From assembly GCF_009905375.1 (NCBI RefSeq), contig NC_133650.1:64731669-64795668 (forward strand): DNA of 64,000 nucleotides. Direction: 5' to 3'. A program made the position numbers and the translations under genes. Source of the DNA: Apium graveolens. Lineage: Eukaryota > Streptophyta > Magnoliopsida > Apiales > Apiaceae. Position 1 is the first letter of the stretch. Every line of letters begins with the position of its first letter. The notes under the pieces were generated by a model. That model ran no database searches. It was not told the origin of the DNA and worked only from the letters and a program-made list of their open reading frames with translations. Below, in pieces: positions 47,760-59,025 of this stretch.

Positions 47760-48350
47760 ATGGCGCCCGTTGTCAAGATTATGTCTCAAACTGGGTTTAT
47801 TTATGAGAAGAACAATTTCACTGCACTAGTAAACAAGGGTATTCAGCAATCTGGTGACTATCACAAGATGATGGACTTTATGAAGAATTTCAAGCTTAGC
47901 TATGCCATGCTGGAATGTCCCACAATCTTTTGTGTTGTTGAAGAGTTGTGGACCACTGCAACATACAACTCAACAGATAAGACCATTACTCTAACCATTA
48001 AAGGTAAAGAATTATGTATCAATAGTGATGTTATAAAAGCATGTTTCAAGATTCCTGATAACACTGTGACCTCACCACACACTGACACTGATATCATCAA
48101 TATGCTTAATTCCATGAACTATGCTCTTTCTACTTCTAAGTTAAGTGACATTAGGAGACCGGGCCTTAGGAAAGAATGGAGTTTTATGTATGATGTAGTG
48201 ACAAAGGTCTTTTCAGGTAAAGTCAGTAATTTTGATTCAGTCAATATCTCCATGCTTAACATGCTCTACATGCTAGTTACAGATAAATTCTATAATTTCA
48301 ATGACCTTGTCTTGTTTGAGTTAGGTTTTAAACTAGGAGAGTTAAATGAT
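47760..48350 (+). CDS. ORF3 of element B, N-terminal part (3' end cut off)
   Basis: The ATG at 47760 (MAPVVKIMSQTGF) opens a frame of about 197 codons before the junction. It aligns with the C-family ORF3 N-terminus despite strong divergence: LSYAMLE for IGYALTQ, IKACFKIPDN for RKALHLPEG, LRKEWSFMYDVVTKVF for IRKEWSFFFACITKAF, and KVSNFD for KCSNFD. This supports a shared accessory protein with conserved Arg-Lys-Glu-Trp-Ser and Ser-Asn-Phe-Asp blocks. Beyond about 48350 the sequence belongs to a minus-strand C element, and the rest of ORF3, the polypurine tract and the 3' LTR are missing. Function unknown. Confidence 0.7.
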
Positions 48351-48415
48351 CGAGAATTGCAGCATAGTTGTTTAGAACAAATTTAGCTCCATCAATGATC
48401 AAATCCTTGGGTGCC
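48351..48415 (-). pseudogene. First ~21 codons of ORF3 of element C4
   Basis: The minus strand from the ATG at 48415-48413 reads MAPKDLIIDGAKFV followed by YAAIL, nearly the same as the start of the C2 ORF3 at 37680. It stops abruptly at the junction with element B. The continuation, from the FWRTG block onward, lies in the opposite orientation from about 55404, so the two pieces look like halves of one gene separated by an inversion. Confidence 0.75.
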
Positions 48416-49141
48416 ATAAGAAAAATCGAGATTTAAGAGTGCCTGTTAGGTGTTTGATAAAATGTCTGTATGAAAAACCAACGTCAGGAGATGAAATAGA
48501 GTAAAAGCAAAGAGAGAGATAAAGTTGAAAAAGTAAATAAAAGATTGTATAATCTTCTCTCTCTTTTACTTATACTTGGTAAAAAAATATAACCGTTGGA
48601 CACCTGTCAGACATGCAGCAATAATGAATATTTAATGGGCACGGGAAAACAATAATCATTACTTACCCACTTGTAGTTTTTCAAGGAAAAACCGTTCCAC
48701 TTACCCAGTAATTCCATTAATCGAGGTAAATCAGTTTTAATTCAAAATTTAAACTGTTCCCACTTATTCAATTATTTTTCACTGCAACTCCAATATTCTG
48801 AGAAAAATTCAAGAATGAGAATGACAAAAATAAATCAAGTAAATAAGTACTGAAATTGTAAGATCAGAACTTAATTTAAATCAAAATAGAAATGGTCATC
48901 AGAACATGGATATATCAGGATTTATCAGTGCACTTAAGTTACACACATCTCAGAGACAAAAACTTGCAAAGAAAAAGGAAATTCCATTAATATATCAAGA
49001 GAATACATTCATGAAATTTAAATTACATCAGAGCTTTAGAAGATTGTCCTAAGCTTCTAAACCTAACATCAACAGCCTTAGTCCTAGCTCAAGAAGCAGG
49101 GCAAGGCTGACGATGAAGAAAAATAGGAAGAAGAAAATGAG
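48416..49141 (-). other. 5' flank of ORF3 in C4 (non-coding)
   Basis: AT-rich, with no gene. It resembles the equivalent flank upstream of ORF3 in C2 (37681-38100). TATCAGAACTTAA-type motifs occur near 48860-48920. Confidence 0.6.
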
Positions 49142-49411
49142 TTATTTCTTCTTCCTACTCTCGACAAACAGAATAGCGAGTCTGATGATTCGCTCTTGCT
49201 GGCGGAGAGCTTCCCTCCTTTCCTCCTCCAATCGCTCCAGATGGCGATGGTAGTCCATGTAGAAGAACAGGAGGTGGGTGAGTACCTCTTGGGGAACTGA
49301 GTCCCATATCTCATCAGAAATGGCAGTGACGTGCCATTCCTGCTGCCAGGCTTCACAGCTCAGCTCCATGTTGAATGTTTCATAGTTCAAAAACATATTG
49401 TAATTGACCAT
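49142..49411 (-). CDS. Small coiled-coil ORF downstream of pol in C4 (89 aa)
   Basis: An intact frame runs from the ATG at 49411-49409 (MVNYNMFLNYETFNMEL) to 49142. The first half is aromatic-rich (EAWQQEW, IWDSVPQEVLTHLLFF). The second half is a charged helix (HLERLEEERREALRQQER, then IIRLA) and a basic end (ESRKKK). The plan and the QERII-x-LA block match the 121-codon frame at 5731-6096 in element A. It sits between pol and ORF3, about 0.7 kb before the ORF3 start. The C2 copy lacks this segment. Function unknown. Confidence 0.6.
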   Translation of the reverse strand: MVNYNMFLNYETFNMELSCEAWQQEWHVTAISDEIWDSVPQEVLTHLLFFYMDYHRHLERLEEERREALRQQERIIRLAILFVESRKKK

Positions 49412-50838
49412 GGTGTTTTTGATATAAAGAAAATGAAGGTGAGTTTGTGATAAAAGAATTGATGTATAGGCTGATGTGAAGTGGGTGTTTATATAGGCAA
49501 AAGAATGCCAGGAGACGCAAGGAATTTAATGCTGACAGGTAGAATTAATTCTACCTCGTCTCCCTAGACTTGGAAAAAGAAAAACAGTCATTGGAAAGGT
49601 AAAACATGGTTTAATGTGCACAAGAAGCAAGTAAAAATGACTGTGCATGTACGTGTACCACTATCCCTAAATATAGTGACTGTTAATCTTCCACTTCAAC
49701 ATATTCTGGTTTAAACTGAGACTGTTTTTAAAATTTTATCCACAAATAAGTAAAGTAAAGAATCAGAATTTAATATTAGAACTTAGACTTATATCAGAAC
49801 TTAACAGTCATTAGAACTTGATTTCTTAACTCGAAAAGTGAATGGCTATTTCTGTAATTCTTCACACAAATTCTGATATACATTCTTCAGAACTTAATCA
49901 TTAGAACGTGTAACAGAACTTGTCCTCAGAATTTATGCAATCTGACACATAAACTGTTCATCTAAAATAGCATAGATCACCACAGAAATTTTCATTATTC
50001 ATATGGAGTGTTGAGTGTGTGCATTAAGCTAAATATCAGACAAAGAGTAAAGTCTGATTCACATCAGTACATCTTAGAAATAAGGCAGAACTAAAACTTT
50101 ACTAAAGACCTGTCATTATTCTGAAGCCTACTATTGAATGAGTTCATGCTTGAGTCTACCTCAACAGATTTGTGCTAATTTTGTGCATCTTTTTAAATTC
50201 CATTTTACAGTGGCTTCTCAGTGTAAGTGAGTCTCGACTGCTTATCAGAATTTATGCTATTATCAGAGTATTTCTCCAGTAACCATAGAGTGTGAAAAGT
50301 CACCAAGAAAATATTTTGCTTTTCTGATGCATATTTACTTAATACCAGCAATGCACTTGGGTCGGCCCTTCCACATTTTTACTCTAGATCTCAAAGGAGT
50401 ACCTGATGTTAATCCTTGATTCTTTTTCTTATTCTTTTGATAAGTGAGGTTTATCAGCACTTAGTACATTCAACAGATTTACTAGCATCAGAACTTAACA
50501 GATGAGAAGCATTATTCTAGTTTGTGACTTAGTAATAAGATAGACAAAGTAAACTCAACTAAGCTCAATATCAGAATTTGCTTGTGTCAATAGATTTTCA
50601 CAGAAATAATTACTTCTAACATGGAATCCCTAGGTTATTAAAGACTACTATGTCAGTATCTAGCACATGTATCCTCATAGGATTGAATAGTTACATAAAC
50701 AGACATATCATTATCAGAGTTTAGAAAGTCACATCAGACAACAGTCAGTACTTAAGCAATTTTCAATTTAGCACAGAATACACACATAGAGTAATTTCTG
50801 TAAATACTGATTATAAAGTCTGATGCATCACAACAAAA
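49412..50838 (-). other. Spacer downstream of pol in C4 with family-C motifs
   Basis: Non-coding and closely similar to 38180-39161 of C2. TATCAGAACTTAA, CTTCAGAACTTAATC and related copies cluster at 49763-49930. Confidence 0.7.
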
Positions 50839-52320
50839 CTAAGCAGATTTAGAGAAAGAACCTGAAACCATTCCAAGTTCATTTACCAATCTTGTAAAAG
50901 TAGCTTCACACAGTGGTTTTGTGAAGATATCTGCTAGTTGTTGATCTGTTGGAACAAAGTGCAATTTCACTGTACCTTCATCCACATGTTCCCTTATAAA
51001 GTGGTACCTGATGCTGATGTGCTTTTTCATTGAGTGTTGAACTGGATTACCTGTCATAGCAATTGCACTTTGATTATCACAGTAAATAGGGATTTTGAAA
51101 TATGTTAACCCATAATCCAGTAACTAATTCTTCATCCAAAGAATCTATGCACAACAGCTTCCTGCAGCAATGTACTCTGCTTCTGCAGTAGATGTGGAAA
51201 TTGACTTTTGTTTCTTGCTAAACCAAGAAACCACTCTGCCTCCAAGAAATTGGCAGCTTCCACTTGTGCTTTTCCTGTCAATTTTGCAACCTGCAAAATC
51301 TGCATCCGAGTAACCTATTAGTTTAAAATTTGATTCTCTGGGATACCACAATCCCAGATCAGCTGTTCCTTTAAGATACTTGAATATTCTTTTCACAGCT
51401 GTTAAGTGAGGTTCTCTTGGATCTGCTTAAAATCGTGCACAAAAACAGGTAGCATATATGATATCAGGTCTACTAGCAGTTAGATAGAGTAGAGAGCCAA
51501 TCATACCTCTGTAATCAGTAATATCTACTGATTTACCACTATCCTTGTCCAGTTTTGTTGCAGTGGCCATGAGAGTGGATGCATTTGAACAATCTTGCAT
51601 TCCAAATTTCTTCAGCAAGTTTCTGGTGTACTTAGTTTGACAAATAAAAGTGCCTTCTTCATTCTGCTTGACTTGAAGGCCCAGAAAATAGCTAAGTTCC
51701 CCCATCATACTCATCTGATACCTTGAATGCATCAGTTTGGCAAACTTCTTGCAAAGTCTATCATTTGTAGAACCAAAAATGATATCATCAACATAAATCT
51801 GGACCAGAAGTAAGTCCTTTCCATGGTTGAGGTATAACAGTTTTTTGTCTATAGTTCCTCTGTTAAATCCACTTTCCAGAAGAAACTGAGCTAAAGTCTC
51901 ATACCATGCTCTTGGAGCTTGCTTAAGTCCATAAGGTGCTTTATCAAGCCTGTAGACATAATCTGGATATTTTGAATCTACAAAGCCTGGAGGTTGTTCA
52001 ACATATACTTCTTCCTCCAATTCTCCATTGAGAAAAGCACTTTTCACATCCATTTGAAAGACAGTAAACTTCTTGTGAGCAGCATAAGCCAAAAATATCC
52101 TTATGGCTTCCAATCTAGCAACTGGTGCAAATGTTTCATCATAATCAATTCCCTCCTGTTGAGAATATCCTTTTGCAACCAGCCTTGCCTTATTCCTTGT
52201 AATTATGCCTTCACTATCAGTTTTGTTTCTGAATACCCACTTTGTACCAACAACAGATCTATTCTTTGGTCTTGGCATTAGGGTCCAGACTTTGTTTCTT
52301 TCAAATTCATTTAACTCTTC
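50839..52320 (-). pseudogene. pol: Reverse transcriptase-RNase H of copia element C4
   Basis: RT blocks: [71 protein letters not shown] (YVDD intact), [13 protein letters not shown]. RNase H: SWFSKKQKSISTSTAEAEY, HISIRYHFIREHV, QLADIFTKPLCEATF, ending FSKSA at 50839. It stays in one frame. The only damage I see is in-frame stops at 51427-51429 (Gln to TAA), 51145-51147 and 51124-51126 (Gln to TAG), plus the stop at 52321-52323 just upstream. Confidence 0.9.
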
Positions 52321-53778
52321 CTACATTGCTTGCACCCAATCAGCATCTAGAAGAGCTTCTTCCAATTTCTTTGGCTCAGTCTGAGAAAGAAAAGAGTTGA
52401 AAAGACATTCATTTGAAGTAGCTGTTCTAGTTCTGACACCTGCATCAGGATTTCCAATTATCAAATTAGGTGTTTGTGATTTAGTCCACTTCCTTGCAGA
52501 TGGAAGGTTCTCTCTAGAACTGGATGCTCCCCCATGATCCATGCTGTCTTCATTTTCATTTTCTGATGCTCCCCCTGAAACTATGCTCTCTGAGTTGGAT
52601 TCTTCAGAATTTAGATTTTCAGACATATCAGAACTTGGCTTATCAGAACTTGACGAATCAGAACTTGAAGAGCCAGATTTATGTTCTGATGCTTCTTGAG
52701 ATGTGGTTAGATCTTGAATATGCTCCCCCTGCATAGGTGCATCTTCCTTTGGTGTAGTCACCACAGTTTCAATAACATCAGAGTTTAATCCATCAGAGTT
52801 TGTAGTATCAGGATCTAGATTGTCAGGATTTTCAATATCAGAATTTGAGTCTTCGTTTTCAAATCTCATCTGATCATGATCAATAAAATCTTCAAGTCCA
52901 GTAATCTTCTTGTCATCAAAAGAGACATTGATAGATTCCATGACCACTCTTGTTATCAAGTTATAGACTCTGAAGGCTTTTGTGGAAAGTGGATATCCAA
53001 CAAAGATTCCTTCATCAGCTTTTAAATCAAATTTAGATAGCTGTTCAGGATGAGTCTTAAGAACAAAACACTTGCATCCAAATACATGAAAATACTTCAG
53101 ATTTGGCTTCTTTTTCTTCACCATCTCATATGGTGTCTTTCCTTGCTTGTTAATAAATGTTGCATTCTGAGTAAAACAAGCAGTCTGCACAGCTTCAGCC
53201 CAGAAATAGGTTGGAAGCTTTGTTTCTTCAAGCATTGTACGTGCAGTTTCAATAAGAGTTCTATTCTTCCTTTCAACAACTCCATTTTGCTGTGGAGTTC
53301 CGGGAGCAGAGAATTCCTGCTTGATTCCATGGTTTTTGCAGAACTCTTCCATTATCAAATTCTTGAATTCAGTACCATTATCACTCCTTATTGTCTTCAC
53401 AGAATCTTTGACCAATTTATCCAGTTGCTTGACATGATCAATCAAGATAGATGCAGTTTCATTTTTTGTGTGCAAGAAATACACCCATGTGTATCTGGTG
53501 AACTCATCCACTATGACCAAAGCATATTTCTTCTTTGCAATAGTCATGACATTTACTGGACCAAATAGATCAACATGTAGTAGGTGATAAGGCTCAAGAA
53601 TTGATGATTCATTCTTGCTCTTGAATGAGGATTTTCTTTGTTTCGCCTTCTGACAAGAATCACAAAGGCCATCAGGAGCAAATACTGACTTTGGCAGTCC
53701 TCTCACAAGATCTTTCTTGACCAACTCATTTATATTGTTGAAATTTAAATGAGAGAGTTTCTTATGCCAATTCCAGCT
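52321..53778 (-). CDS. pol: Integrase and acidic linker of copia element C4
   Basis: The open frame covers the CDSCQKAKQRKSS part of the zinc region, the core with VDEFTRYTW, SDNGTEF and NGVVERKN (all three catalytic acids present), the HVFGCKCFVLK block and FDDKKITG. Then comes a long Ser/Asp/Glu linker (about 52480-52880), in which the DNA repeats TCAGAACTT or TCAGAGTTT about ten times. The linker ends TSNECLFNSFLSQTEPKKLE before RT. A TAG at 52321-52323 (Gln position) closes the segment. It is the most complete integrase in the window. Confidence 0.85.
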   Translation of the reverse strand, partial: SWNWHKKLSHLNFNNINELVKKDLVRGLPKSVFAPDGLCDSCQKAKQRKSSFKSKNESSILEPYHLLHVDLFGPVNVMTIAKKKYALVIVDEFTRYTWVYFLHTKNETASILIDHVKQLDKLVKDSVKTIRSDNGTEFKNLIMEEFCKNHGIKQEFSAPGTPQQNGVVERKNRTLIETARTMLEETKLPTYFWAEAVQTACFTQNATFINKQGKTPYEMVKKKKPNLKYFHVFGCKCFVLKTHPEQLSKFDLKADEGIFVGYPLSTKAFRVYNLITRVVMESINVSFDDKKITGLEDFIDHDQMRFENEDSNSDIENPDNLDPDTTNSDGLNSDVIETVVTTPKEDAPMQGEHIQDLTTSQEASEHKSGSSSSDSSSSDKPSSDMSENLNSEESNSESIVSGGASENENEDSMDHGGASSSRENLPSARKWTKSQTPNLIIGNPDAGVRTRTATSNECLFNSFLSQTEPKKLEEALLDADWVQAM

Positions 53779-54480
53779 TTATTCAATTGATGCTCTACTT
53801 ATCAGACAGATTGCAGAACCATCATTACTTGTTGAAAGCTTGGCTTCATAAATGTTACCACGCCTGTATCCTTTTAGAACAACTTTGCCGGTAGATTTAC
53901 TTACAACTTCACAGTGTTCCTCAAAGAAATCCACATGATAACCTCTATCACATATTTGACTTATACTCAGCAGATTGTGTTTAAGTCCTGAGACCAGAGC
54001 TACTTCTTTAATGATGACATTCCCAAGATTGATATTGCCATATCCCAAGGTTTTTCTAATGTTTCCATCTCCATAAGAAACACTTGGGCCAGCTTTCTCC
54101 ACAAAGTCTGATAGCAGGGCTTTATTACCAGTCATATGTCCTGAACATCCACTGTCCAGAACTAGGATGTTTTTCCTGTTGCCCTTTGATTCAGCAGCTT
54201 CAGAGCTGCTTTCAGCACTTGCTTTATCAGCATTTGCTATCAAGACATAATTCTCCTCACTTTCAGAATCTGAGGTGTCTGTCCAGCTTTTCTTCTTTGT
54301 GACAAGATCCTTGCCTCTGTTACTCTTGACCTTCTTGCAATCAGGAGATATGTGGCCTTTCTCACCACAGTTGTAGCATTTGATATTTGTATAATCTCCT
54401 ATGTCAGACTTTCCTCCTCTGCTCTCAGATCTTCTGAAATTTTTCTTATCAGAACTTGTGCCTTTTCTGGAAAACTTCTT
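53779..54480 (-). CDS. pol: Zinc knuckle region and aspartic protease of copia element C4
   Basis: In the same frame as gag. The nucleocapsid zinc knuckle CYNCGEKGHISPDC lies near 54338-54382. A Ser-rich joint follows, then the protease with VLDSGCSGHMTG (DSG at about 54148-54156), GYGNINLGNVIIKEVALV and LLSISQICDRG. A TAA at 53779-53781 interrupts just before the HKKLSHLNF motif of the integrase zinc region. Gag and protease are fused without any frame change, unlike the arrangement seen in element B. Confidence 0.85.
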   Translation of the reverse strand, partial: KKFSRKGTSSDKKNFRRSESRGGKSDIGDYTNIKCYNCGEKGHISPDCKKVKSNRGKDLVTKKKSWTDTSDSESEENYVLIANADKASAESSSEAAESKGNRKNILVLDSGCSGHMTGNKALLSDFVEKAGPSVSYGDGNIRKTLGYGNINLGNVIIKEVALVSGLKHNLLSISQICDRGYHVDFFEEHCEVVSKSTGKVVLKGYRRGNIYEAKLSTSNDGSAICLISRASIE

Positions 54481-55403
54481 TCACTTCCTGAACTTCCTGT
54501 ATGCAATCTTTGTGATCCCTTTCACCATAAGAGCACACAACTTCATCATCTCCTCATCAGCATCCGTCTCAGGCAGGCTTTCAGATTCTGAGTCATCATC
54601 ACTTTCAGAACTTGATGACTCAGTATCAGACTTTGTGAAAAGAGCTTTACCCTTGTCTTTCCTTGAGGTGGGTGCTTTGGGGGATTCTTCTTCAGCTTTA
54701 AGAGCAACTGTCCTTGACTTTCCTCCTTTCCTCTTACTTCTTTGTTCCATCTCAAGTTCATGAGTCTTGAACATTCCATAAATTTCATCAAGAGTTGTTT
54801 CATCAAGATTGTAGCTGTCTCTTATTGTTGTTGCCTTCAAATCCCAGCATTCAGGAAGAGCTAACAGGAATTTAAGGTTTGAATCTTCAAGATCATACTC
54901 CTTATCAACCAGTGACAGATCATTCAAGAGTTTGACAAATCTATCATATAAATCAGTCAATGACTCGTTTGCCTTTGAGTCAAAGTGTTCATACTCTTGA
55001 GTGAGTATTATCTTCCTATTCTTCTTAATCGTATCAGTTCCCTGACACCTAGTTTCCAGGGCATCCCATATCTCCTTTGCAGTCTTGCAGTTTATTACCC
55101 TGTTTGACATTACATTATCAATGGCACTATGCAGTAAATGTCGTACCTTAGAATCCTTAGCAATTGATGCGATATCTTCAGCAGTATAATCACTCTTCTC
55201 CTTTGGTACAGTCTTTGCTGCTTCACCTGCAATTGCAACCGCGAGCTTGGTTGGTTTGTGAGGCCCTTCCTTGATTCTATCAAGATATTCTGGATCTGTT
55301 GCTTCCAGAAACATGGTCATCCTCACCTTCCATATGAGATATTCAGATGGTCTCAATATGGGAACTCTGATGGTCTCATATCGTCTTTGAATTTGTGTCT
55401 TAG
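54481..55403 (-). CDS. gag: Gag capsid region of copia element C4 (5' end cut off)
   Basis: Blocks typical of copia gag: ILRPSEYLIWKVRMTMFLEA, INCKTAKEIWDALETRCQG, HFDSKANESLTDLYDRF, LLALPECWDLKATTIRDSY, GMFKTHELEMEQRSKRKGG. A Ser/Glu-rich segment (SSSESDDDSESESLPETD) follows. One TGA at 54481-54483 interrupts the frame before the zinc knuckle. No Met start is visible: around 55400-55412 the sequence passes into plus-strand ORF3 sequence, so the leader and 5' LTR are missing. Minus-strand codons beyond about 55405 are the complement of that ORF3. Confidence 0.8.
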
Positions 55404-58400
55404 GAGGCTCTTCAGTTTTGGCGGACTGGGCACTTTGATAATGGTGGTACACATGGTACTCCCAGTATTGTTGTCGAAGTGGATGATTCTACACATTTGG
55501 TAACTCCTGATACAATTCAAAAGTCTCTACATTTACCAGAAGGATGTACTTTTTCAACCCCGGAGGAATCAGCTCTTAAAGAATTAATGGCTAGTTTGGG
55601 GTATGAGCAGAGTTTGGGAAAGCTTGGGCAGTTGAAACGGTCTCATATCAGAAAGGAACGGAGCTTCTTCTTCGACTGCATCACTAAATCTTTTGTGAAT
55701 AAGTGTTCCAACTTTGATGTCATCCCTATAATGAGTCAGCACATCGGGTATGCTATCATTAACCAAACTCATTTCGATTTTGCAAATGCTGTGATAGGTT
55801 TTATTGGGGATAGGATGACAGAAGATAGAAATGTTGTCTACTTTGCTAGATTTTGTCAGCTTATATATAATTTTTGTTGTGCTGATGAACCCCAACCTAC
55901 CACTGACTTAACTCCACCTTTCAAAATTGCAAAACGAGCCTTTAATGATTTGGTAAATGCTGATCTTAAGAAAACAGTGGTTAGACCTTTACAGATTCCT
56001 CCGTCTGTAAAACAGATCTTGGTAAATGCTGATCCTGACACCTATAGATCTGTTTATCCTGATATCCAACCTACCACCACATCTCAAACACCACAGCAAC
56101 CAACAGAACATACCACTCATACTACTCAACCATCCCTCAGAACATATCTCAAATCATATCTCTCCACTTCACAGACAGCTCAACCCTCATCCTCAGCACC
56201 TACTATGAAGCCTTCATCTTCCAAGCCTAAGAGGACAAAGACTGTTCCTCAAACACCTCAGAAGAGAAGGAGGATTGTTTTGAGAGATGAATCTGACAGT
56301 GAGGAACAGGTTTCTACATCAGAACCTGTTGTCAAAGAAGCTGAGAAAGTTCATTCTCAGAAGGATTCTGGAATTTGGGGATCTAAGCTTCTCAAAAGGC
56401 TTAGAAAAATGACTTCTCCTGAAACTCCCTAGGAATCCCCACCTTCAAAGAGATACAAGAAACAGAGAGCTAAAAGGCCAGTTTCAGATGATGAGGAAGC
56501 AGCAGCTAAGGAAGGAGATCAGGAATCTCTGATCTCACAAGAAACAGAATCTGCTAAAGCCACTGCTTCTCCATCAACTCCAACTCAAGAAGTTGCTACT
56601 GAAAAGGCCAACACACCATCTTTATCTCTTGTTCAAAAGTCTGTATCTCCTGTTGATCCAGGAACAAGTGCTGAAATTGATATTCAGAACCTGGTTGTGC
56701 CTGAAATACTTTTCTTAGAAGCTCCAACAGCAACTAATCCATCAACAACACCTGTTACTGATGCTGCTCAAACTCCAGAATTATCTACTACACCTTCTTT
56801 GCATCTAGATGATGATGATCAGAATATAGGTGAGCATCAGGATATGGCTGTTGATCAGAACTTGGAACCAGATCAGCAATTAGAGGACGATGTTGAAGCC
56901 TCAATTGCTTCTTATACTGTTGTTTTATCAGAAAATGCTAATTCTGAAAGTTCTGATACTGCAAATGCTGGAGATACTGGTGATGCTGCTCCAAATGCAG
57001 ATGCTGATGAAGCAGGTCCTTCAGGACATGCACCTCAACAAACTGTTCTTAAATCTGAACTAATTAAGAAGTTTGTCATCAGAGAAGCACCAGTACCTTG
57101 GAATGAAACTCCTGCAGGACAGGAGTGGACTAAGGAATGGAACTCAGCTACCTGTGCTCCATCTGCACAGCATCTTGCTGAGCACTTGACTAAAGCTGAT
57201 GAGATGTTAATTACTGATGATTTCAAAATACAGCTTAGAGTCACTGCATTGAGTACTAAACATCTACGAGGTCTTCATTCAACTACTCATGCAGAGATAC
57301 ATAAAATTCAGGAAGAATTAATGAAGCAAGAACAGGTTCAGAAGATTGATAAGAAAAAATTCTTCCAACCTACCTTTGACAGAGTAGCTTATATTAAGAA
57401 GAATCAAGAGAAACAACAAGCTCAGATTGATGATATTCTGAAAAATCAAGCTTCTCAGCAATCTCAACTTAATGAAATCCAAGCCTCAGTGGAATTGCTT
57501 GTCTCTCTTTTCTTACCTGCTGATGCCAAAAAAGGGGAGAAAGTAATTAAGTCCAAATACAAAACTGATAAGACACTGAAGGGGAAGGATGATGAATAGG
57601 ATGATCAAGGAAACCCTGGAATGGGTAGAGGTCATAGTCAAGGTAGAGGTTTCTCATCAACAAAAGCTGAAATCACAAGTCACAGAACAAGTTCTGATGC
57701 TGGAAAAAGAATTAGTTCTGCTACTGGTAAAAGGATAAGTTCTGATGAACTTTTAGATCCTAATGAAGAAATGTCAAGACAGTTATTTCTTCAGGAAAAT
57801 CCAGGAATGGACTTGGAGAGTCTAATGGAAGAAGAAGCCAGACTTAAATCAGAAAAAAGTCACATCTAAATCTGAAGCTTCTGGTAAAAAGACACTTCCA
57901 AAACTTAAAGGCATTGTGATAAAAGAAAGGACAAATTCTGAAGCAACCATGGCTAAATCACAACCACAGATAGATCCAAGGTCCAAGGGCAAAGAGAAAG
58001 TTGGCGAACCTATCAAGTTTTATGTGCATCCTGTGAATGAAGAAATTACTGATGAAGATGATGATCTTGCTCTGACTTCAAGAAAAGTTCTTAAGACAAC
58101 CTCTGACATGGCTCAAGTTGTTCAGAGTCAAGAGATAGTAAGTTCTGATATTTCAAAGAAGCAAGTAATCTCTGACACAGCTCAAGTTAACTTCATATCA
58201 GAAGATAAATCAAAGGAAACCTCTGACATTGCTCAAGTTAAACCTTCAAAGTTACTCCTACCAGGATTCACCAAAGCCAAACAGACTCAACCTTTGAAGA
58301 CTGCTGCAAGTGGTTTTGAAGAAAGAGTAGTTACTGGAAAGGAAGCAAGAGACAAAACTGGATTGGGAAGTGCTGATGAAAGAAGAATACAAAACAATGC

Positions 58401-59025
58401 CAATGATCCAACTTCCTTGAGTGAACCAGGTATTGAAGCAACTCCTGAGAGATTGAATCAACTAGAATCTGTGCAAATGGTTTACCATACCTACTTGAAA
58501 GAACACATCCTGTTGTACTTCATGACAGATGGTAGGGTTTATCACATAAGGGAAAATGCCATTCCATTGAAGTATTTTGAAGAACTGGAGCATGTATTAT
58601 TCTAACTTCAAGTGAATGACTCAATAACAGAAAGTGCTGCAAACTATTTGAAGAATCAGATTCAAAGATAGAAAAGGCTTTATTCTGTTAAGTCTAACAA
58701 CACATATCTTCCAAAGTACAGAGATCACAAGGGTGATATAGTTGAAATGAAGCCCAACACTGCTAAGATTATAACTACCTTTCTGGGTTACAGGGCTGTG
58801 GAATTCAATCTAGAGTCTGATAAGGCATATTTGATCAGACTGGATCAGGATATAAGAAAAGCTAGAATTAATGATCTCAGGGCTGCAATCTTTCAAATTG
58901 GTGAAGATACTGCAGATCTTAAAGATGCTAAAAGGAGGATGATTGATGAACTTAGATATACTGAGAGATGTTTGTTGAAGAACTATCTCAGAACAACTCC
59001 TGACATCAGAGAGATCAGAAGATGA
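55404..59025 (+). pseudogene. ORF3 of C5 (lacks first ~55 codons; four stops, one frameshift)
   Basis: Coding similarity to the C2 ORF3 begins at FWRTGHFDNGG (about 55417) and continues to EIRR, with the stop at 59023-59025. Domains: globular N-terminal region with HLPEGCTF, HIRKERSFFFDCITKSF and GFIGDRMTEDRNVVYFARF; basic linker (KPKRTKTVPQTPQKRRR); AGPSGHAPQQ; APVPWNETPAGQEW; coiled coil (KNQEKQQAQIDDILKNQ, about 57390-57460); GMGRGHSQGRG; three SDxAQV repeats (58100-58250); C-terminal block. Stops lie at 56430, 57597, 58603 and 58670. One extra A in the run near 57850 shifts the frame. With the 21 codons at 48351-48415 it would make a nearly complete gene. Unknown function; no transmembrane segment seen. 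Confidence 0.75.

Noticed and set aside
53050..53568. 172-codon plus-strand frame
   Set aside because: Lies antisense to the well-supported integrase of C4 and shows no domain.
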